From positions 1 through 64,000 of the forward strand of contig NZ_VDTC01000004.1 of NCBI RefSeq assembly GCF_007672725.1: 64,000 nt of DNA, given 5' to 3'. The DNA is from Corynebacterium aurimucosum ATCC 700975. GTDB lineage: Bacteria; Actinomycetota; Actinomycetes; Mycobacteriales; Mycobacteriaceae. A program made the position numbers and the translations under genes. The notes below the pieces were generated by a model. That model saw only the letters and a list, made by a program, of their open reading frames with translations, did no database searches and had not been told where the DNA came from. Positions 6,725 through 15,428 of this stretch are shown in pieces; the stretch's first letter is position 1, and every line of letters starts with the position of its first letter.

Positions 6725-9271
6725 ATGGCCACGAAGAACACCATGCGCACGGTGTCCGTGCGCAACATTCTCGCGCACAAGCTGCGCCTTGCCCTGACCC
6801 TGCTGGCGGTGGTCCTCGGCACCGCCTTCATCTCTGGGTCCTTCATGTTCACCAAATCTTTGTCGAACACCTTCGACTCTGCGGTATCGACCGCATTTAC
6901 CGGTGTGGATGCGGCCGTAAGCCAGAAGGAAGGCGGCCCGAACCTCGACCAGAAGATGCGCGATGACATCGCCGCCGACCCCGACGTCCGCGCGGTCAAC
7001 ATGCAAAGCAGCCAGACAGTCGTGGTTGCCAACAAGGATGCCGAGGCCTTTCAAACCGGCGGCGGCACCTCCAGCGTGCAGCCCTACTACCCGGAGGACC
7101 AGTCCGTCGGTGAGCCCGCCACGCTTGTCGACGGCTCCGCGCCCCACGGGACCGGCGAGGTTCTCATCAACGACTCGGCTGCGGAAGAGTTCGACATCAA
7201 GATCGGCGACAGCCTCCTCGTGGTCCACCCGGACCAGCGTGATGAGGTTAAGGTCGTGGGCGTCGTCAAGCCGGTGGTGGACCAAGGCCCCAGCCTGACG
7301 CTGCTCATGGACCACGAGGCCTTCGTCGAGCGATACGGCAATTCCGAACAGCTGAAGGTCGCTGCGGCCGAGGGCGTGAGCGCCGATGAGCTCGTGGATC
7401 ACCTCAACGACACCTTTGAGGTCAAGGCGGAATCCGGCCAGAAGCTCGCTGATGAAATTTCGGATCAGATTTCCTCTGCCCTGAAATTCGTCAACTACTT
7501 CCTCATCGCCTTTGGCCTCATCGCGCTGCTGGTGGGCACGTTCATCATCGCGAACACGTTCTCCATGATCGTGGCTCAGCGCACCAAGGAGTTCGCGCTG
7601 CTGCGCGCACTCGGTGCATCCCGCGGCCAGATTACGCGCTCGGTGGTGACGGAGGCCTTCATCGTGGGCCTCGTGGGCTCTGCCGTGGGCGTGGTAGCAG
7701 GCATGGGCCTCGTGGCGCTCATCAAGGCCGTCTTTGAAGCCAAGGGCATGCCCATGGGCGGCGGCCTGGGCCTGAGCTTGAGCGCTGTGCTTGTGCCATT
7801 GATTCTGGGTGCATTGGTCACCATCGTTTCCGCGTGGGCACCGGCGCGCCGTGCAGGCGCGGTCAAGCCCGTGGAAGCCATGCGCACCACCGAGTCCGCG
7901 GCGGGCGCTTCGCTGCTGGTGCGCAGCGTGCTGGGCGGGCTGCTGCTCGTCGTCGGCATTATTTTTGCGCTCGTGGGCGTGCTTGTCGACGCCTCCACGG
8001 GCATCCGCGCCACACTCGTGGGCCTCGGCTCGCTCAACCTCATCCTCGGCTTCTTCCTTGCGGGACCGGCCATCTCCTTGCCTATCGTTCCGGCGATCGG
8101 CCGCGTGGTTGGCGCGCCCTTTGGCGCGGTCGGCAAGCTGGCATCGACGAACTCGGCGCGCAATCCGCGCCGTACCGCGGCGACTGCGTTCGCTCTCATG
8201 CTGGGCGTGGCGCTGGTGACATCGATCGGCATGTTGGGTGCGACGATGAAAACCTCGGTGGCCGACGCCGTCGAGCAGGACGCCCGCGCGGACTTCTTGT
8301 TGTCCGGGCCGACGTCTGGAAACTTCCCGACGCCGAACGAGACGGTGCAGCGCGCCCGCGATACCGAGGGCGTCGGACAGCTCGTGGCGATGAGCACAGC
8401 ACCCCTGCAGGTGGATGGTCAGGCTTCGATGAATTATGGCCCGGAAATGATGATCAGCCAGATCATCGATGGCAACGCCGATGACATGCTCAACCTGACC
8501 TTGGTAGATGGTGCCCTGAATACGGGTGAGGAACCGGGCTTCATCGCCGACTCTGCCCTGGCTGAGAAGCAAGGTTGGGAGGTCGGCCAGAGCTATGAGC
8601 TGGCGGGGCCCGATCCCTCGCGTACCGCGCAGGTAAAACTCCTCGGCACCTATGAACCTTTCCAGATGCTCCCGGGCCTGGCCGTGTCCCAATCCGCGGT
8701 AGAAGAGGTCATCGACCCCAGCAGCCTCGACGTCACGGTGGTTTCCGTGAACGCGGAAGAAGGCTATGACAAGGAGAAGCTGCGCGCCAACCTGGAGAAG
8801 TCCGTCAAGGACCTCGTTGTGGTGCAGGTGCGCACCAGTGAGGAATATGCTGGCGAGGCCGCCGGAATGATTGACCAGATGCTCACGATTCTCTACGCGC
8901 TGCTGGCTTTGGCCGTGGTCATCGCTGTCCTGGGCATTGTCAATACCCTCACCCTCGGCGTGATTGAACGCCGACAAGAGATCGGTATGCTGCGCGCGGT
9001 GGGTACTCAACGCCGCCAGATTCGCACAATGATCACGGTGGAATCGGTACAGATTGCCCTCTTCGGCGCGCTGATGGGCATCCTCATGGGATTGGGGATG
9101 GGGTGGTCCTTCATCTCCGTGCTTTCCGACGAAGGCCTCGATTCCGCGACGGTGCCGTGGATGATGCTCGCGGTCATGTTCGTGGGCTCGGGAATCGTCG
9201 GTGTGCTGGCGGCCCTGTGGCCGGCGCAGCGCGCGGCGAAGACCCCGCCGTTGGACGCCATCGCCGACTAG
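6725..9271 (+). CDS. FtsX-like ABC transporter permease
   Basis: An 848-residue membrane protein with two FtsX repeats. The N-terminal membrane helix (about 15-40) is followed by a large extracytoplasmic domain (about 45-250) and three helices with the typical FSMIVAQRTKEFALLRALGASRGQI loop. After a short central membrane block comes a second extracytoplasmic domain (about 500-710) and three final helices with the second signature, TLGVIERRQEIGMLRAVG. This is the architecture of MacB/LolCE-class partners that act by mechanotransmission across one membrane. It forms a two-gene operon with the preceding ATPase and has no MacA-like adaptor nearby. Confidence 0.9.
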   Translation: MATKNTMRTVSVRNILAHKLRLALTLLAVVLGTAFISGSFMFTKSLSNTFDSAVSTAFTGVDAAVSQKEGGPNLDQKMRDDIAADPDVRAVNMQSSQTVVVANKDAEAFQTGGGTSSVQPYYPEDQSVGEPATLVDGSAPHGTGEVLINDSAAEEFDIKIGDSLLVVHPDQRDEVKVVGVVKPVVDQGPSLTLLMDHEAFVERYGNSEQLKVAAAEGVSADELVDHLNDTFEVKAESGQKLADEISDQISSALKFVNYFLIAFGLIALLVGTFIIANTFSMIVAQRTKEFALLRALGASRGQITRSVVTEAFIVGLVGSAVGVVAGMGLVALIKAVFEAKGMPMGGGLGLSLSAVLVPLILGALVTIVSAWAPARRAGAVKPVEAMRTTESAAGASLLVRSVLGGLLLVVGIIFALVGVLVDASTGIRATLVGLGSLNLILGFFLAGPAISLPIVPAIGRVVGAPFGAVGKLASTNSARNPRRTAATAFALMLGVALVTSIGMLGATMKTSVADAVEQDARADFLLSGPTSGNFPTPNETVQRARDTEGVGQLVAMSTAPLQVDGQASMNYGPEMMISQIIDGNADDMLNLTLVDGALNTGEEPGFIADSALAEKQGWEVGQSYELAGPDPSRTAQVKLLGTYEPFQMLPGLAVSQSAVEEVIDPSSLDVTVVSVNAEEGYDKEKLRANLEKSVKDLVVVQVRTSEEYAGEAAGMIDQMLTILYALLALAVVIAVLGIVNTLTLGVIERRQEIGMLRAVGTQRRQIRTMITVESVQIALFGALMGILMGLGMGWSFISVLSDEGLDSATVPWMMLAVMFVGSGIVGVLAALWPAQRAAKTPPLDAIAD

Positions 9272-9272
9272 C

Positions 9273-9287
9273 GCAGCCTGCGGCTGC
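9273..9287. terminator. Weak hairpin after the permease gene
   Basis: GCAGCC, a three-base loop and GGCTGC form a perfect 6-bp stem just after the permease stop. There is no T-run, so its role as a terminator is doubtful. It lies between convergent genes. Confidence 0.3.
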
Positions 9288-9308
9288 ACAAGGGGCGTGG
9301 GAGGCGGG

Positions 9309-9668
9309 TTAGGCCAGCAGCGAGCCGACCCACGCTCCGCGCCAGGCCACCACGATTCCTAGGCCGATGGTCCAGAAGAGATAACGTGCCAAGCGCCACC
9401 AACGCTTGGCCTTTATCATTTCACCGAGTTCCTTGGCCATCGTGGACCACGTGGATAGCCCGCCGGCGAGTCCGGCCGCCAGCAGGGGTAGGAAATACTC
9501 GGGGGCGTGTGCATGCGTGGCATAGCCATAGGCCACACCGGCCACCGCCGCGCCGACGAGGTTGGCGGCAAAGGTACACGTGGGGGAGGGGAGCACACGG
9601 GTGAGCAAGTAGCGCCCGCAGCCGCCAACAAAGCCGCCGGCGAGGACCGCCAAGATGGAGAGGATCAT
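9309..9668 (-). CDS. crcB: Fluoride channel CrcB, downstream paralogue
   Basis: A 119-residue, four-helix membrane protein of the CrcB/Fluc family, which exports fluoride. It shows GGFVGGCGRYLL at the start, the pore Asn motif FAANLVGA, and GGLSTWSTMAKEL in place of the usual GGxTTFSTF. Its ATG overlaps the stop of the upstream crcB paralogue (ATGA), so the two are translationally coupled. In actinobacteria and bacilli such neighbours often form heterodimeric channels. No fluoride riboswitch consensus is recognisable upstream of the pair. Confidence 0.88.
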   Translation of the reverse strand: MILSILAVLAGGFVGGCGRYLLTRVLPSPTCTFAANLVGAAVAGVAYGYATHAHAPEYFLPLLAAGLAGGLSTWSTMAKELGEMIKAKRWWRLARYLFWTIGLGIVVAWRGAWVGSLLA

Positions 9669-9982
9669 GCGCGGCCCCGGGAAGCAATGAGGTCACCTAT
9701 TAGGTATGCCGCGGTGCAGCCAATGATCGTCGCCAGGACGTACGCTCCCGCCCGCGCCGGGCTAAAGCCCGAGGTGAGGTAGGCAAAGGCGGCAAAGCTG
9801 GTGAAGCCGCCCAGAAATCCTGTGCCCCAGAACGCCGGGGGTTTGGCATAGCCCATGACAGTGCTGCCTACAACATTGATGAGCAGCAGCGGCAGCGCGC
9901 CACCCCCGAGAAGTGAAGTAAGGCCGAAACGAGTCAGCGCCCCGAGCGCGGTCCCGCAGCCCACAAGAAGGATCTGTGGCAT
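9665..9982 (-). CDS. crcB: Fluoride channel CrcB, upstream paralogue
   Basis: A 105-residue CrcB/Fluc protein with GCGTALGALTRFGL, the pore Asn motif LLINVVGSTVMG, and the strongly conserved GGFTSFAAFAYL. I chose the ATG at 9982 over upstream in-frame starts because it begins directly at the conserved family N-terminus. It also lies seven bases after a TAGGAT box, as expected for a leaderless message. It is the first gene of the crcB pair and is divergent from pgm. Confidence 0.88.
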   Translation of the reverse strand: MPQILLVGCGTALGALTRFGLTSLLGGGALPLLLINVVGSTVMGYAKPPAFWGTGFLGGFTSFAAFAYLTSGFSPARAGAYVLATIIGCTAAYLIGDLIASRGRA

Positions 9983-9989
9983 AGGCACC

Positions 9990-9995
9990 ATCCTA
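9990..9995 (-). promoter_or_regulatory. -10 box for the crcB pair
   Basis: TAGGAT on the minus strand is followed by seven bases and the ATG at 9982. This is the same leaderless arrangement as at crtB. Confidence 0.5.
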
Positions 9996-10065
9996 ATTGG
10001 GATGCGAAACCAGCGTGAAGCAGGCAAGCTTAGGGTGTATCCACGTCTCCAAGGAGGAACCCACC

Positions 10066-11682
10066 ATGGCACACGAGCGCGCCGGCCAGCTAGCCCAGCC
10101 TTCCGATCTCATCGATATCGCAGAACTAGTCACCGCGTATTACACCCGCACCCCCGATGCAGATAACCCCGACCAGCAGGTCGCCTTCGGCACCTCAGGG
10201 CACCGCGGCTCCGCCTTGGACACCGCCTTCAACGAGGCTCACATCTTGGCGATTACCCAGGCCATCGTGGACTACCGCGCTGAGCAGGGGACCACGGGCG
10301 CCATTTTCATCGGCCGCGATACCCACGCTTTGTCCGAGCCCGCCATGGTCTCCGCCCTTGAGGTTCTCCTTGCCAATGGGCTGGAGGTTCGCGTGGATGA
10401 CCGCGGACGCTACACCCCGACCCCGGCCGTCTCCCACGCCATCCTGACCAACCCGGGCACCGATGGCATCGTGATCACTCCCTCCCACAATCCGCCGCGC
10501 GATGGCGGCTTCAAGTACAACCCGCCGACGGGCGGCCCAGCAGACACGGATGCCACCGACTGGATCGCAGCCAAGGCCAACGACTATCTGCGCGCCGGGC
10601 TCGATGGCGTCAAGCGCGTGGCGGTTGACGGCGTGCTCGATGAGCGCTGCGTGAAGCACAACTACCTCGACTCCTACGTGGCTGACCTAGCCAACGTTGT
10701 GGACATGGCGGCCATTAAAGAGGCCGGTGTGCGCATCGGCGCGGACCCGATGGGCGGCGCCTCGGTGGACTACTGGGCGGCCATCGCCGAGCACTACGGG
10801 CTCAACATGACGGTGGTGAACCCAGAGGTAGACGGCACCTTCCGCTTCATGACTCTGGATACTGACGGCAAGATCCGCATGGACTGCTCCTCCCCGGACG
10901 CCATGGCTTCGTTGGTGGAGAACCGCTCCAAGTACGACCTGGCCACGGGCAACGACGCGGATTCTGATCGCCACGGCATCGTCACCCCGGATGCGGGTCT
11001 GATGAACCCGAACCACTACCTAGCGGTGGCCATCGAGTACCTGTTTAGCCACCGCCCCGAGTGGGGTGAGGCCGGGGTAGGCAAGACCTTGGTGTCTTCC
11101 TCCATGATCGATCGCGTCGTGGCCAGCCTGGGCCGTGAGCTCGTGGAGGTTCCGGTGGGCTTCAAGTGGTTTGTGCCGGGGCTTGTCGGCGGCACCCTGG
11201 GCTTCGGCGGCGAGGAATCCGCCGGTGCTTCCTTCCTGCGCTTCGACGGAACCGTATGGTCCACCGATAAGGATGGCATCATCATGGATCTCTTGGCTGC
11301 CGAGATCCTGGCGGTCACGGGCAAGACCCCGTCTCAGCGCTATGCGGAGCTGGCCGAAGAATACGGTGCGCCGGCCTATGCACGGACTGACGCCCCAGCT
11401 ACCCGCGAGCAGAAGGCCATCCTGAAGAAGCTCTCCCCGGAGCAGGTGACGGCGACTGAGCTGGCTGGGGAGAAGATCGTGGCCAAACTCACCGAGGCCC
11501 CCGGCAACGGCACAGCGATCGGCGGCCTGAAGGTGACGACGGAGAACGCGTGGTTCGCTGCCCGCCCTTCCGGCACGGAGGACAAGTACAAGATCTATGC
11601 CGAGAGCTTCCGTGGCGAAGAACACCTTAAGCAGGTGCAGGAAGAGGCACAGGCGTTGGTGTCGCAGGTTCTCGAAGGCTAG
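10066..11682 (+). CDS. pgm: Phosphoglucomutase (alpha-D-glucose phosphate specific)
   Basis: A 538-residue enzyme that interconverts glucose 1-phosphate and glucose 6-phosphate, feeding glycogen, trehalose and cell-wall sugar nucleotides. It has [10 protein letters not shown] at the N-terminus, the phosphoserine loop [15 protein letters not shown], the metal-binding loop [10 protein letters not shown], the sugar-specificity loop [10 protein letters not shown], and the phosphate-binding [10 protein letters not shown] near the C-terminus. All key regions are intact. The ATG at 10066 follows a near-perfect AAGGAGG; the in-frame ATG at 9997 lacks such a site. A TAGGGT box at 10031-10036 is a plausible -10. 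Confidence 0.96.
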   Translation: MAHERAGQLAQPSDLIDIAELVTAYYTRTPDADNPDQQVAFGTSGHRGSALDTAFNEAHILAITQAIVDYRAEQGTTGAIFIGRDTHALSEPAMVSALEVLLANGLEVRVDDRGRYTPTPAVSHAILTNPGTDGIVITPSHNPPRDGGFKYNPPTGGPADTDATDWIAAKANDYLRAGLDGVKRVAVDGVLDERCVKHNYLDSYVADLANVVDMAAIKEAGVRIGADPMGGASVDYWAAIAEHYGLNMTVVNPEVDGTFRFMTLDTDGKIRMDCSSPDAMASLVENRSKYDLATGNDADSDRHGIVTPDAGLMNPNHYLAVAIEYLFSHRPEWGEAGVGKTLVSSSMIDRVVASLGRELVEVPVGFKWFVPGLVGGTLGFGGEESAGASFLRFDGTVWSTDKDGIIMDLLAAEILAVTGKTPSQRYAELAEEYGAPAYARTDAPATREQKAILKKLSPEQVTATELAGEKIVAKLTEAPGNGTAIGGLKVTTENAWFAARPSGTEDKYKIYAESFRGEEHLKQVQEEAQALVSQVLEG

Positions 11683-11683
11683 G

Positions 11684-11733
11684 TCTGAAGGCCAGGGCTG
11701 AAGTCTGGGTCCGAAGCCAGGTCCGAGACTAGG
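11684..11733 (+). repeat. Short degenerate direct repeats after pgm
   Basis: Between the pgm stop and the next promoter lie imperfect copies of a 10-14 base unit resembling GTCTGAAGGCCAGG, GTCCGAAGCCAGG and GTCCGAGACTAGG. The last copy contains the -10 box of the next gene. No function is evident. Confidence 0.35.
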
Positions 11734-11735
11734 CT
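11730..11735 (+). promoter_or_regulatory. -10 box for the first MauE-like gene
   Basis: TAGGCT is followed by eight bases and the ATG at 11744. There is no ribosome binding site, so a leaderless or nearly leaderless mRNA is likely. Confidence 0.5.
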
Positions 11736-11743
11736 AATGAATT

Positions 11744-12205
11744 ATGACATCCGCAAAATCCATGTCGGCCGCCGATCTGATGAGCGCGCTGGTGCGTTTT
11801 GGAATGGCTGCCGTGTGGATTATCGCCGGCATTCAGAAGCTGGACGCCAGGATGGAGATGACCCAGGCCATCGAGGCCTACGGCATCTTCACCCCGGAAT
11901 GGTCCGGATACTTGGCCTACCTCATCGGCCCCTTGGAACTCATGGGTGGGGTGCTGTTGCTGCTGGGGTTGTTCTTGAGGGAGGCGTCGGCAGTCGCGGC
12001 GGTGGTCTTAGTCCTCTTCATGGTGGGAATCTCCCAGGCATGGGCGCGTGGGCTGGTGATCGATTGCGGTTGTTTCGGCTATGACCCCGCCGACGTGAGC
12101 CAAGGCATGAACTACGCGCTGACGCTGCTACGTGATGCAACCTTTTTGGTCCTCACCCTTTGGACAATTTGGCGCCCGTATCGCCGTTACGCTCTCCACC
12201 CTTAA
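11744..12205 (+). CDS. MauE/DoxX family redox-associated membrane protein (copy 1)
   Basis: A 153-residue protein with four membrane helices (about 12-30, 52-72, 79-98, 125-142). It has a conserved CGCF motif (in VIDCGCFGYD) after the third helix. MauE/DoxX-like proteins are thought to pass electrons to or from periplasmic disulfide enzymes, much as DsbB or DsbD do. A clear paralogue follows 17 bases downstream and a DsbA-like gene after that, which supports a role in extracytoplasmic thiol chemistry. The two paralogues share IKAYxIFTPEW-like, YLIGPLE and LLRD segments. The direction of electron flow is unknown. Confidence 0.8.
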   Translation: MTSAKSMSAADLMSALVRFGMAAVWIIAGIQKLDARMEMTQAIEAYGIFTPEWSGYLAYLIGPLELMGGVLLLLGLFLREASAVAAVVLVLFMVGISQAWARGLVIDCGCFGYDPADVSQGMNYALTLLRDATFLVLTLWTIWRPYRRYALHP

Positions 12206-12210
12206 CTTGT

Positions 12211-12216
12211 TAGGCT
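12211..12216 (+). promoter_or_regulatory. -10 box for the second MauE-like gene
   Basis: TAGGCT, identical to the box of the first copy, precedes the GTG at 12223 by six bases. The paralogue therefore appears to have its own leaderless promoter in the 17-base gap. Confidence 0.5.
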
Positions 12217-12222
12217 GTGCTC

Positions 12223-12690
12223 GTGATTAAAGACAAAATCAGCGCCGCCCTTGTGCTTGACGTCATTAGTGCATTCGCGCGCTTTTATATGGCCTATGTG
12301 TGGATCAAAGCGGGAGCGTCGAAGCTGTCGGATCAGCTCGCAGTGTCCCAAAGCATCAAGGCCTATGAGATCTTTACACCAGAGTGGTCTCAGTATTTGT
12401 CCTACCTGATTGGCCCGCTGGAAGTGTGCGGCGGCCTGTTGTTGCTGCTGGGGCTGTTCCTGCGCCAATCGGCATGGGTGGGACAGATTGTCCTCGTTCT
12501 ATTCATGATTGGCATTGCGCAAGCGTGGATGCGAGGGCTCGGGATTGACTGCGGTTGTTTCTCCGTTAGCCCTGATGAAGACGCGCAGGTGATGAACTAC
12601 ATGATGACACTGCTGCGTGATGTCTTCTATTCTGTGTTAATGGTGTGGACAATCAAGCGTCCCTTCACCAAGTTTGCATTGCACCCTTAA
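12223..12690 (+). CDS. MauE/DoxX family redox-associated membrane protein (copy 2)
   Basis: A 155-residue four-helix membrane protein, paralogous to the preceding gene over its whole length, with the same CGCF motif (GIDCGCFSVS) and the same RYALHP/KFALHP-type C-terminus. I prefer the GTG at 12223 to the GTG at 12217 because it is where transcription should begin after the TAGGCT box, and it aligns with the partner's N-terminus. Its position between copy 1 and the DsbA-like gene suggests that one or both MauE proteins service that oxidoreductase. Confidence 0.8.
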   Translation: MIKDKISAALVLDVISAFARFYMAYVWIKAGASKLSDQLAVSQSIKAYEIFTPEWSQYLSYLIGPLEVCGGLLLLLGLFLRQSAWVGQIVLVLFMIGIAQAWMRGLGIDCGCFSVSPDEDAQVMNYMMTLLRDVFYSVLMVWTIKRPFTKFALHP

Positions 12691-12748
12691 CAGCGGTGTG
12701 TAGGATTTCGGTTCGTTCCATTTACGTCATACAAGACAAGGTTTCTCA

Positions 12749-13501
12749 ATGAGTACAGTTAAAGACCCCACCGCCAATAACAACAGCGGATTCCTGTGGG
12801 GCATCGGTGTTCTGCTGGTGATTATTGCCGTCGTGCTCGGCTTTATCTTCTACCAAAACCGTGGTGCCAGCGTTGAGGGCTTGGAAGGCTACACCAAGCA
12901 GGACGCCAATATGGAGATGTCCTTTGCTGATAACGCCGTGACCCTCAAGGCTGCCGACGCCAAGGATGCGCCGGAGGTCGAGCTGTACGAGGACTACTCT
13001 TGCCCTCACTGCTCTGATCTGGCCAAGCAGACCGATGATCAGATGAAGGAAAAGATTGAGCAGGGCAAGCTCATTGTTAAGGTGCGCACCCTCAACTTCC
13101 TGGATGGCAGCCCGAATGGCATCGAGAGCATCAAGTCCAACGAGGGACACTCCTCCAAGGCCGCGGCTGCGATGGAGCAGGTAGCCAAGTCCGGTGACGT
13201 ACAGCTCTACTGGAACCTGCGTAAGTACCTCATGGATGAGCAGTCCAAGGTGTACAACAAGTGGGAGATGAAGGATTTTGCGCAGGCCGCTGAGTCCTTG
13301 GGCGCGGATAAGGACACCGTCAAGGCCATCGAGGATGCACCGGTGGGCAAGGGTAACGCCCTAGTTACCGCGAACTACGAGAAGCTGGAAGCCGACACCG
13401 GCAGCGTGTCCTCGCCGCGCATCATCAAGGACGGCAAGGACATTCCGGAGGATGACAAGACCTCCATCATGGAGTGGGTCGACCTCGTCGCAGCTAAGTA
13501 G
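12749..13501 (+). CDS. Membrane-anchored DsbA-like thiol oxidoreductase
   Basis: A 250-residue protein. One N-terminal membrane helix (about 14-36) anchors an extracytoplasmic thioredoxin-fold domain with a helical insertion. The active site is CPHC (Cys85, Cys88, in YEDYSCPHCSDL), the classic DsbA sequence, and a cis-Pro loop is probable at SSPRIIKDG near the C-terminus. Such enzymes form disulfides in secreted proteins; actinobacteria commonly secrete proteins unfolded and oxidise them outside. Two MauE-like genes lie immediately upstream and could be its redox partners. No VKOR or DsbB gene is visible in the window. Confidence 0.88.
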   Translation: MSTVKDPTANNNSGFLWGIGVLLVIIAVVLGFIFYQNRGASVEGLEGYTKQDANMEMSFADNAVTLKAADAKDAPEVELYEDYSCPHCSDLAKQTDDQMKEKIEQGKLIVKVRTLNFLDGSPNGIESIKSNEGHSSKAAAAMEQVAKSGDVQLYWNLRKYLMDEQSKVYNKWEMKDFAQAAESLGADKDTVKAIEDAPVGKGNALVTANYEKLEADTGSVSSPRIIKDGKDIPEDDKTSIMEWVDLVAAK

Positions 13502-13600
13502 GGGCGTGCAAATACCGCACCTAAACTCGCGATTTGGTGAGTGAAAACGGAGAAGATATATTGATACGAGTTGCAATCACAAAGGTTGCACCTCGTATGA

Positions 13601-13673
13601 GGGGCTATGGCGCAGTTGGTAGCGCACCACACTGGCAGTGTGGGGGTCACGGGTTCGAATCCCGTTAGCTCCA
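13601..13673 (+). tRNA. tRNA-Ala (GGC), copy 1
   Basis: A 73-base cloverleaf. The acceptor stem is GGGGCTA paired with TAGCTCC (one G-T pair), the anticodon stem is CCACA/TGTGG with loop CTGGCAG and anticodon GGC, and the T arm is CGGGTTCGAATCCCG. CCA is not encoded. It would read GCC and GCU alanine codons. Confidence 0.95.
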
Positions 13674-13695
13674 CTTCATAATTCAATACAGCTCT

Positions 13696-13768
13696 GGGGC
13701 TATGGCGCAGTTGGTAGCGCACCACACTGGCAGTGTGGGGGTCACGGGTTCGAATCCCGTTAGCTCCA
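13696..13768 (+). tRNA. tRNA-Ala (GGC), copy 2
   Basis: Identical over all 73 bases to the copy that ends 22 bases upstream, including the anticodon GGC. The two are probably cotranscribed and share the terminator that follows. Perfect identity suggests recent duplication or gene conversion. Confidence 0.95.
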
Positions 13769-13772
13769 CTTT

Positions 13773-13804
13773 CGGCCGTCTCCTTGAATGGGGGCGGCCT
13801 TTTT
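13773..13804 (+). terminator. Intrinsic terminator after the tRNA-Ala pair
   Basis: GGCCGTCTCC and GGGGGCGGCC form a GC-rich stem around TTGAAT, followed directly by a run of five T. The T-run is adjacent to the -10 box of the next gene. Confidence 0.85.
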
Positions 13805-13805
13805 C

Positions 13806-13811
13806 TATGCT
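13806..13811 (+). promoter_or_regulatory. -10 box for the fructosamine-kinase-like gene
   Basis: TATGCT is followed by six bases and the ATG at 13818. It begins one base after the T-run of the tRNA terminator, a very compact junction between a terminator and a leaderless promoter. Confidence 0.55.
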
Positions 13812-13817
13812 GGGGCC

Positions 13818-14540
13818 ATGGATGTATTCACCAAGACCGTGTCCCGTCCTGATCAAGCTGGCGCCGAGGCTGCTGGGTTGAGATGGCTGGCACAGGCGCT
13901 TGCCGCCGTCGTTGTGGACGTCACCGAAGTCACCTCTACTTCTATTAGCACGCGGCGGGTGGAGCAGGCGCGGCCGAGCGCCCCTGCTGCCCGCGCCTTT
14001 GGCGCTGCGCTGCGCACGGTCCATGAAGCGGGAGCGCCCGCCTTCGGCGCGCCACCGGCGGGCTGGGAGGGCGCGAACTTCATTGGGCGCGTGGAGCAGC
14101 CCTGCGAACCATGCGAATCCTGGGGTGAGTTCTACGCTGAGCAGCGCGTGCTGCCTTTCGTGGGAGGACTGCCTCAGGGGGTGCAGGGGGTTGTCCGGCA
14201 AGCATGCGAGGCCATAAAAACTGCCGACTGGGACGTGAAACCGGCTCGCATTCACGGTGACCTGTGGGCAGGTAACGTACTGTTTACTGACGTTTCGGCC
14301 GTGATGATCGACCCAGCTGCACACGGCGGTCACCCGTGGACGGACCTCGCCATGCTCGAACTGTTTGGCACGCCGTTCTACGAGGAAATCCTCCGCGGGT
14401 ACGGGGCGCCCAAGGAATACGAGAATTGGGTGCCCATGCATCAGCTGCACCCGCTGGCGGTGCATTCCTTAACGCATGGGCCCGCGTATTACGGCCCGCT
14501 CGAACAGGCGGCGGAGGCCACGCTCGACGCGTTGCGTTAG
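13818..14540 (+). CDS. Fructosamine kinase family protein
   Basis: A 240-residue protein of the fructosamine/ketosamine-3-kinase family, which has a protein-kinase-like fold and repairs glycated proteins or phosphorylates ribulosamines. The catalytic loop is IHGDLWAGNVLF, and the metal-binding region is IDPAAHGGHPWTDLAMLELFG, both typical. The N-terminal nucleotide-binding lobe is short, so the length is about 40 residues below the usual ~280. I use the ATG at 13818 because of the -10 box six bases upstream; an in-frame start at 13788 lies within the terminator hairpin. It converges on nadE without a terminator. Confidence 0.8.
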   Translation: MDVFTKTVSRPDQAGAEAAGLRWLAQALAAVVVDVTEVTSTSISTRRVEQARPSAPAARAFGAALRTVHEAGAPAFGAPPAGWEGANFIGRVEQPCEPCESWGEFYAEQRVLPFVGGLPQGVQGVVRQACEAIKTADWDVKPARIHGDLWAGNVLFTDVSAVMIDPAAHGGHPWTDLAMLELFGTPFYEEILRGYGAPKEYENWVPMHQLHPLAVHSLTHGPAYYGPLEQAAEATLDALR

Positions 14541-14582
14541 CGCGATTCCATTGCTTAAGAGCGCACTGCAACAGGCAGAAGA

Positions 14583-15392
14583 TTATTGCGGCCCAGGCGG
14601 CATGGTGCGCTTGTGGGCGCCGCGGCGCCACAGGGTCTCGATGCGCGATTGGGCGGCGGCAGGCACGTCCTTCCCCTCGAGGTAGTCGTCGATGTGGGAG
14701 TAGGTGACGCCGAGCGCTTCTTCGTCAGAGAGCAAGGGGCGGTCATCCTCTAGGTCTGCGGTGGGAACCTTCTTCCACGTGGAATCTGGTGCGCCGAGAT
14801 GCTTCAGAAGCTGAGCCCCCTGGCGCTTGTTGAGCCCGGCGAGGGGCAGGACGTCGGCAGCGCCGTCGCCCCACTTGGTAAAGAAGGCGGTGACGTTTTC
14901 GGCGGCGTGGTCTGTGCCGATGACCAGCGCGCCGACTTCGCCGGCCAGCGCGTACTGCGCGGCCATGCGCAGGCGGGCCTTGAGGTTGCCTCGATTGAAG
15001 TCCCCCAGGGAGTCCTGGTGTAGGGCGTTGGCCACGGCGCCGTCGAGAGCCGCGGTGGCCTCGGCGATGTTGACGGTGAGGCAGTGGTCGGGCTCGATAA
15101 AGTCGAGGGCGATCTGTGCGTCATCCTCGTCGGCCTGTACGCCGTGGGGAAGTCGCACGGCCCATAAGTCCGCGCCGTCGACGCGGGCCACCGCCAGCTG
15201 TGCCAAGCGCCCAGCCAGGGTGGAGTCCTGGCCGCCAGAGATGCCTAGGACAAAGCCCTTCGCGCCGGTTGTGCGTAGGTAGTCCACCAAAAATGCGACG
15301 CGGCGCTCAACCTCTTCTGCCGGATCGATACTGGGTTTTACGCCGAGGGCCTTGATGATGTCGTGCTGGAGGTCTATGGATTCATGTGACAT
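14583..15392 (-). CDS. nadE: NH3-dependent NAD+ synthetase
   Basis: A 269-residue enzyme that amidates nicotinic acid adenine dinucleotide to NAD+ with ATP and ammonia. The N-type ATP pyrophosphatase loop [18 protein letters not shown] is intact, as is [31 protein letters not shown]. No glutaminase domain is present, so ammonia rather than glutamine is the expected nitrogen source. The ATG at 15392 begins the conserved N-terminus and lies seven bases after a TACCAT box; upstream in-frame starts would run through the divergent gene's promoter. pncB, an earlier step of the same pathway, lies 15 kb away. Confidence 0.95.
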   Translation of the reverse strand: MSHESIDLQHDIIKALGVKPSIDPAEEVERRVAFLVDYLRTTGAKGFVLGISGGQDSTLAGRLAQLAVARVDGADLWAVRLPHGVQADEDDAQIALDFIEPDHCLTVNIAEATAALDGAVANALHQDSLGDFNRGNLKARLRMAAQYALAGEVGALVIGTDHAAENVTAFFTKWGDGAADVLPLAGLNKRQGAQLLKHLGAPDSTWKKVPTADLEDDRPLLSDEEALGVTYSHIDDYLEGKDVPAAAQSRIETLWRRGAHKRTMPPGPQ

Positions 15393-15399
15393 GACGCCA

Positions 15400-15405
15400 A
15401 TGGTA
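15400..15405 (-). promoter_or_regulatory. -10 box for a leaderless nadE mRNA
   Basis: TACCAT on the minus strand, then seven bases, then the nadE ATG at 15392. Confidence 0.5.
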
Positions 15406-15428
15406 GCCGCCTGCGACAATAGGAACCC

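Noticed and set aside
6464..9289. A 941-codon open frame on the minus strand opposite the FtsX-like permease
   Set aside because: It is rich in His, Arg, Gln and Ala without any domain and mirrors a GC-rich permease gene with intact motifs. It is a frame shadow caused by high GC at third positions.
9983..10065. Fluoride riboswitch in front of the crcB pair
   Set aside because: The region is short, and the predicted transcript begins at the start codon. No conserved crcB-motif elements are seen.
13601..13768. Mobile-element insertion between the duplicated tRNA-Ala genes
   Set aside because: Only 22 bases of ordinary spacer separate the two copies, and no integrase, repeat boundary or partial tRNA is present. 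It is a simple tandem duplication.
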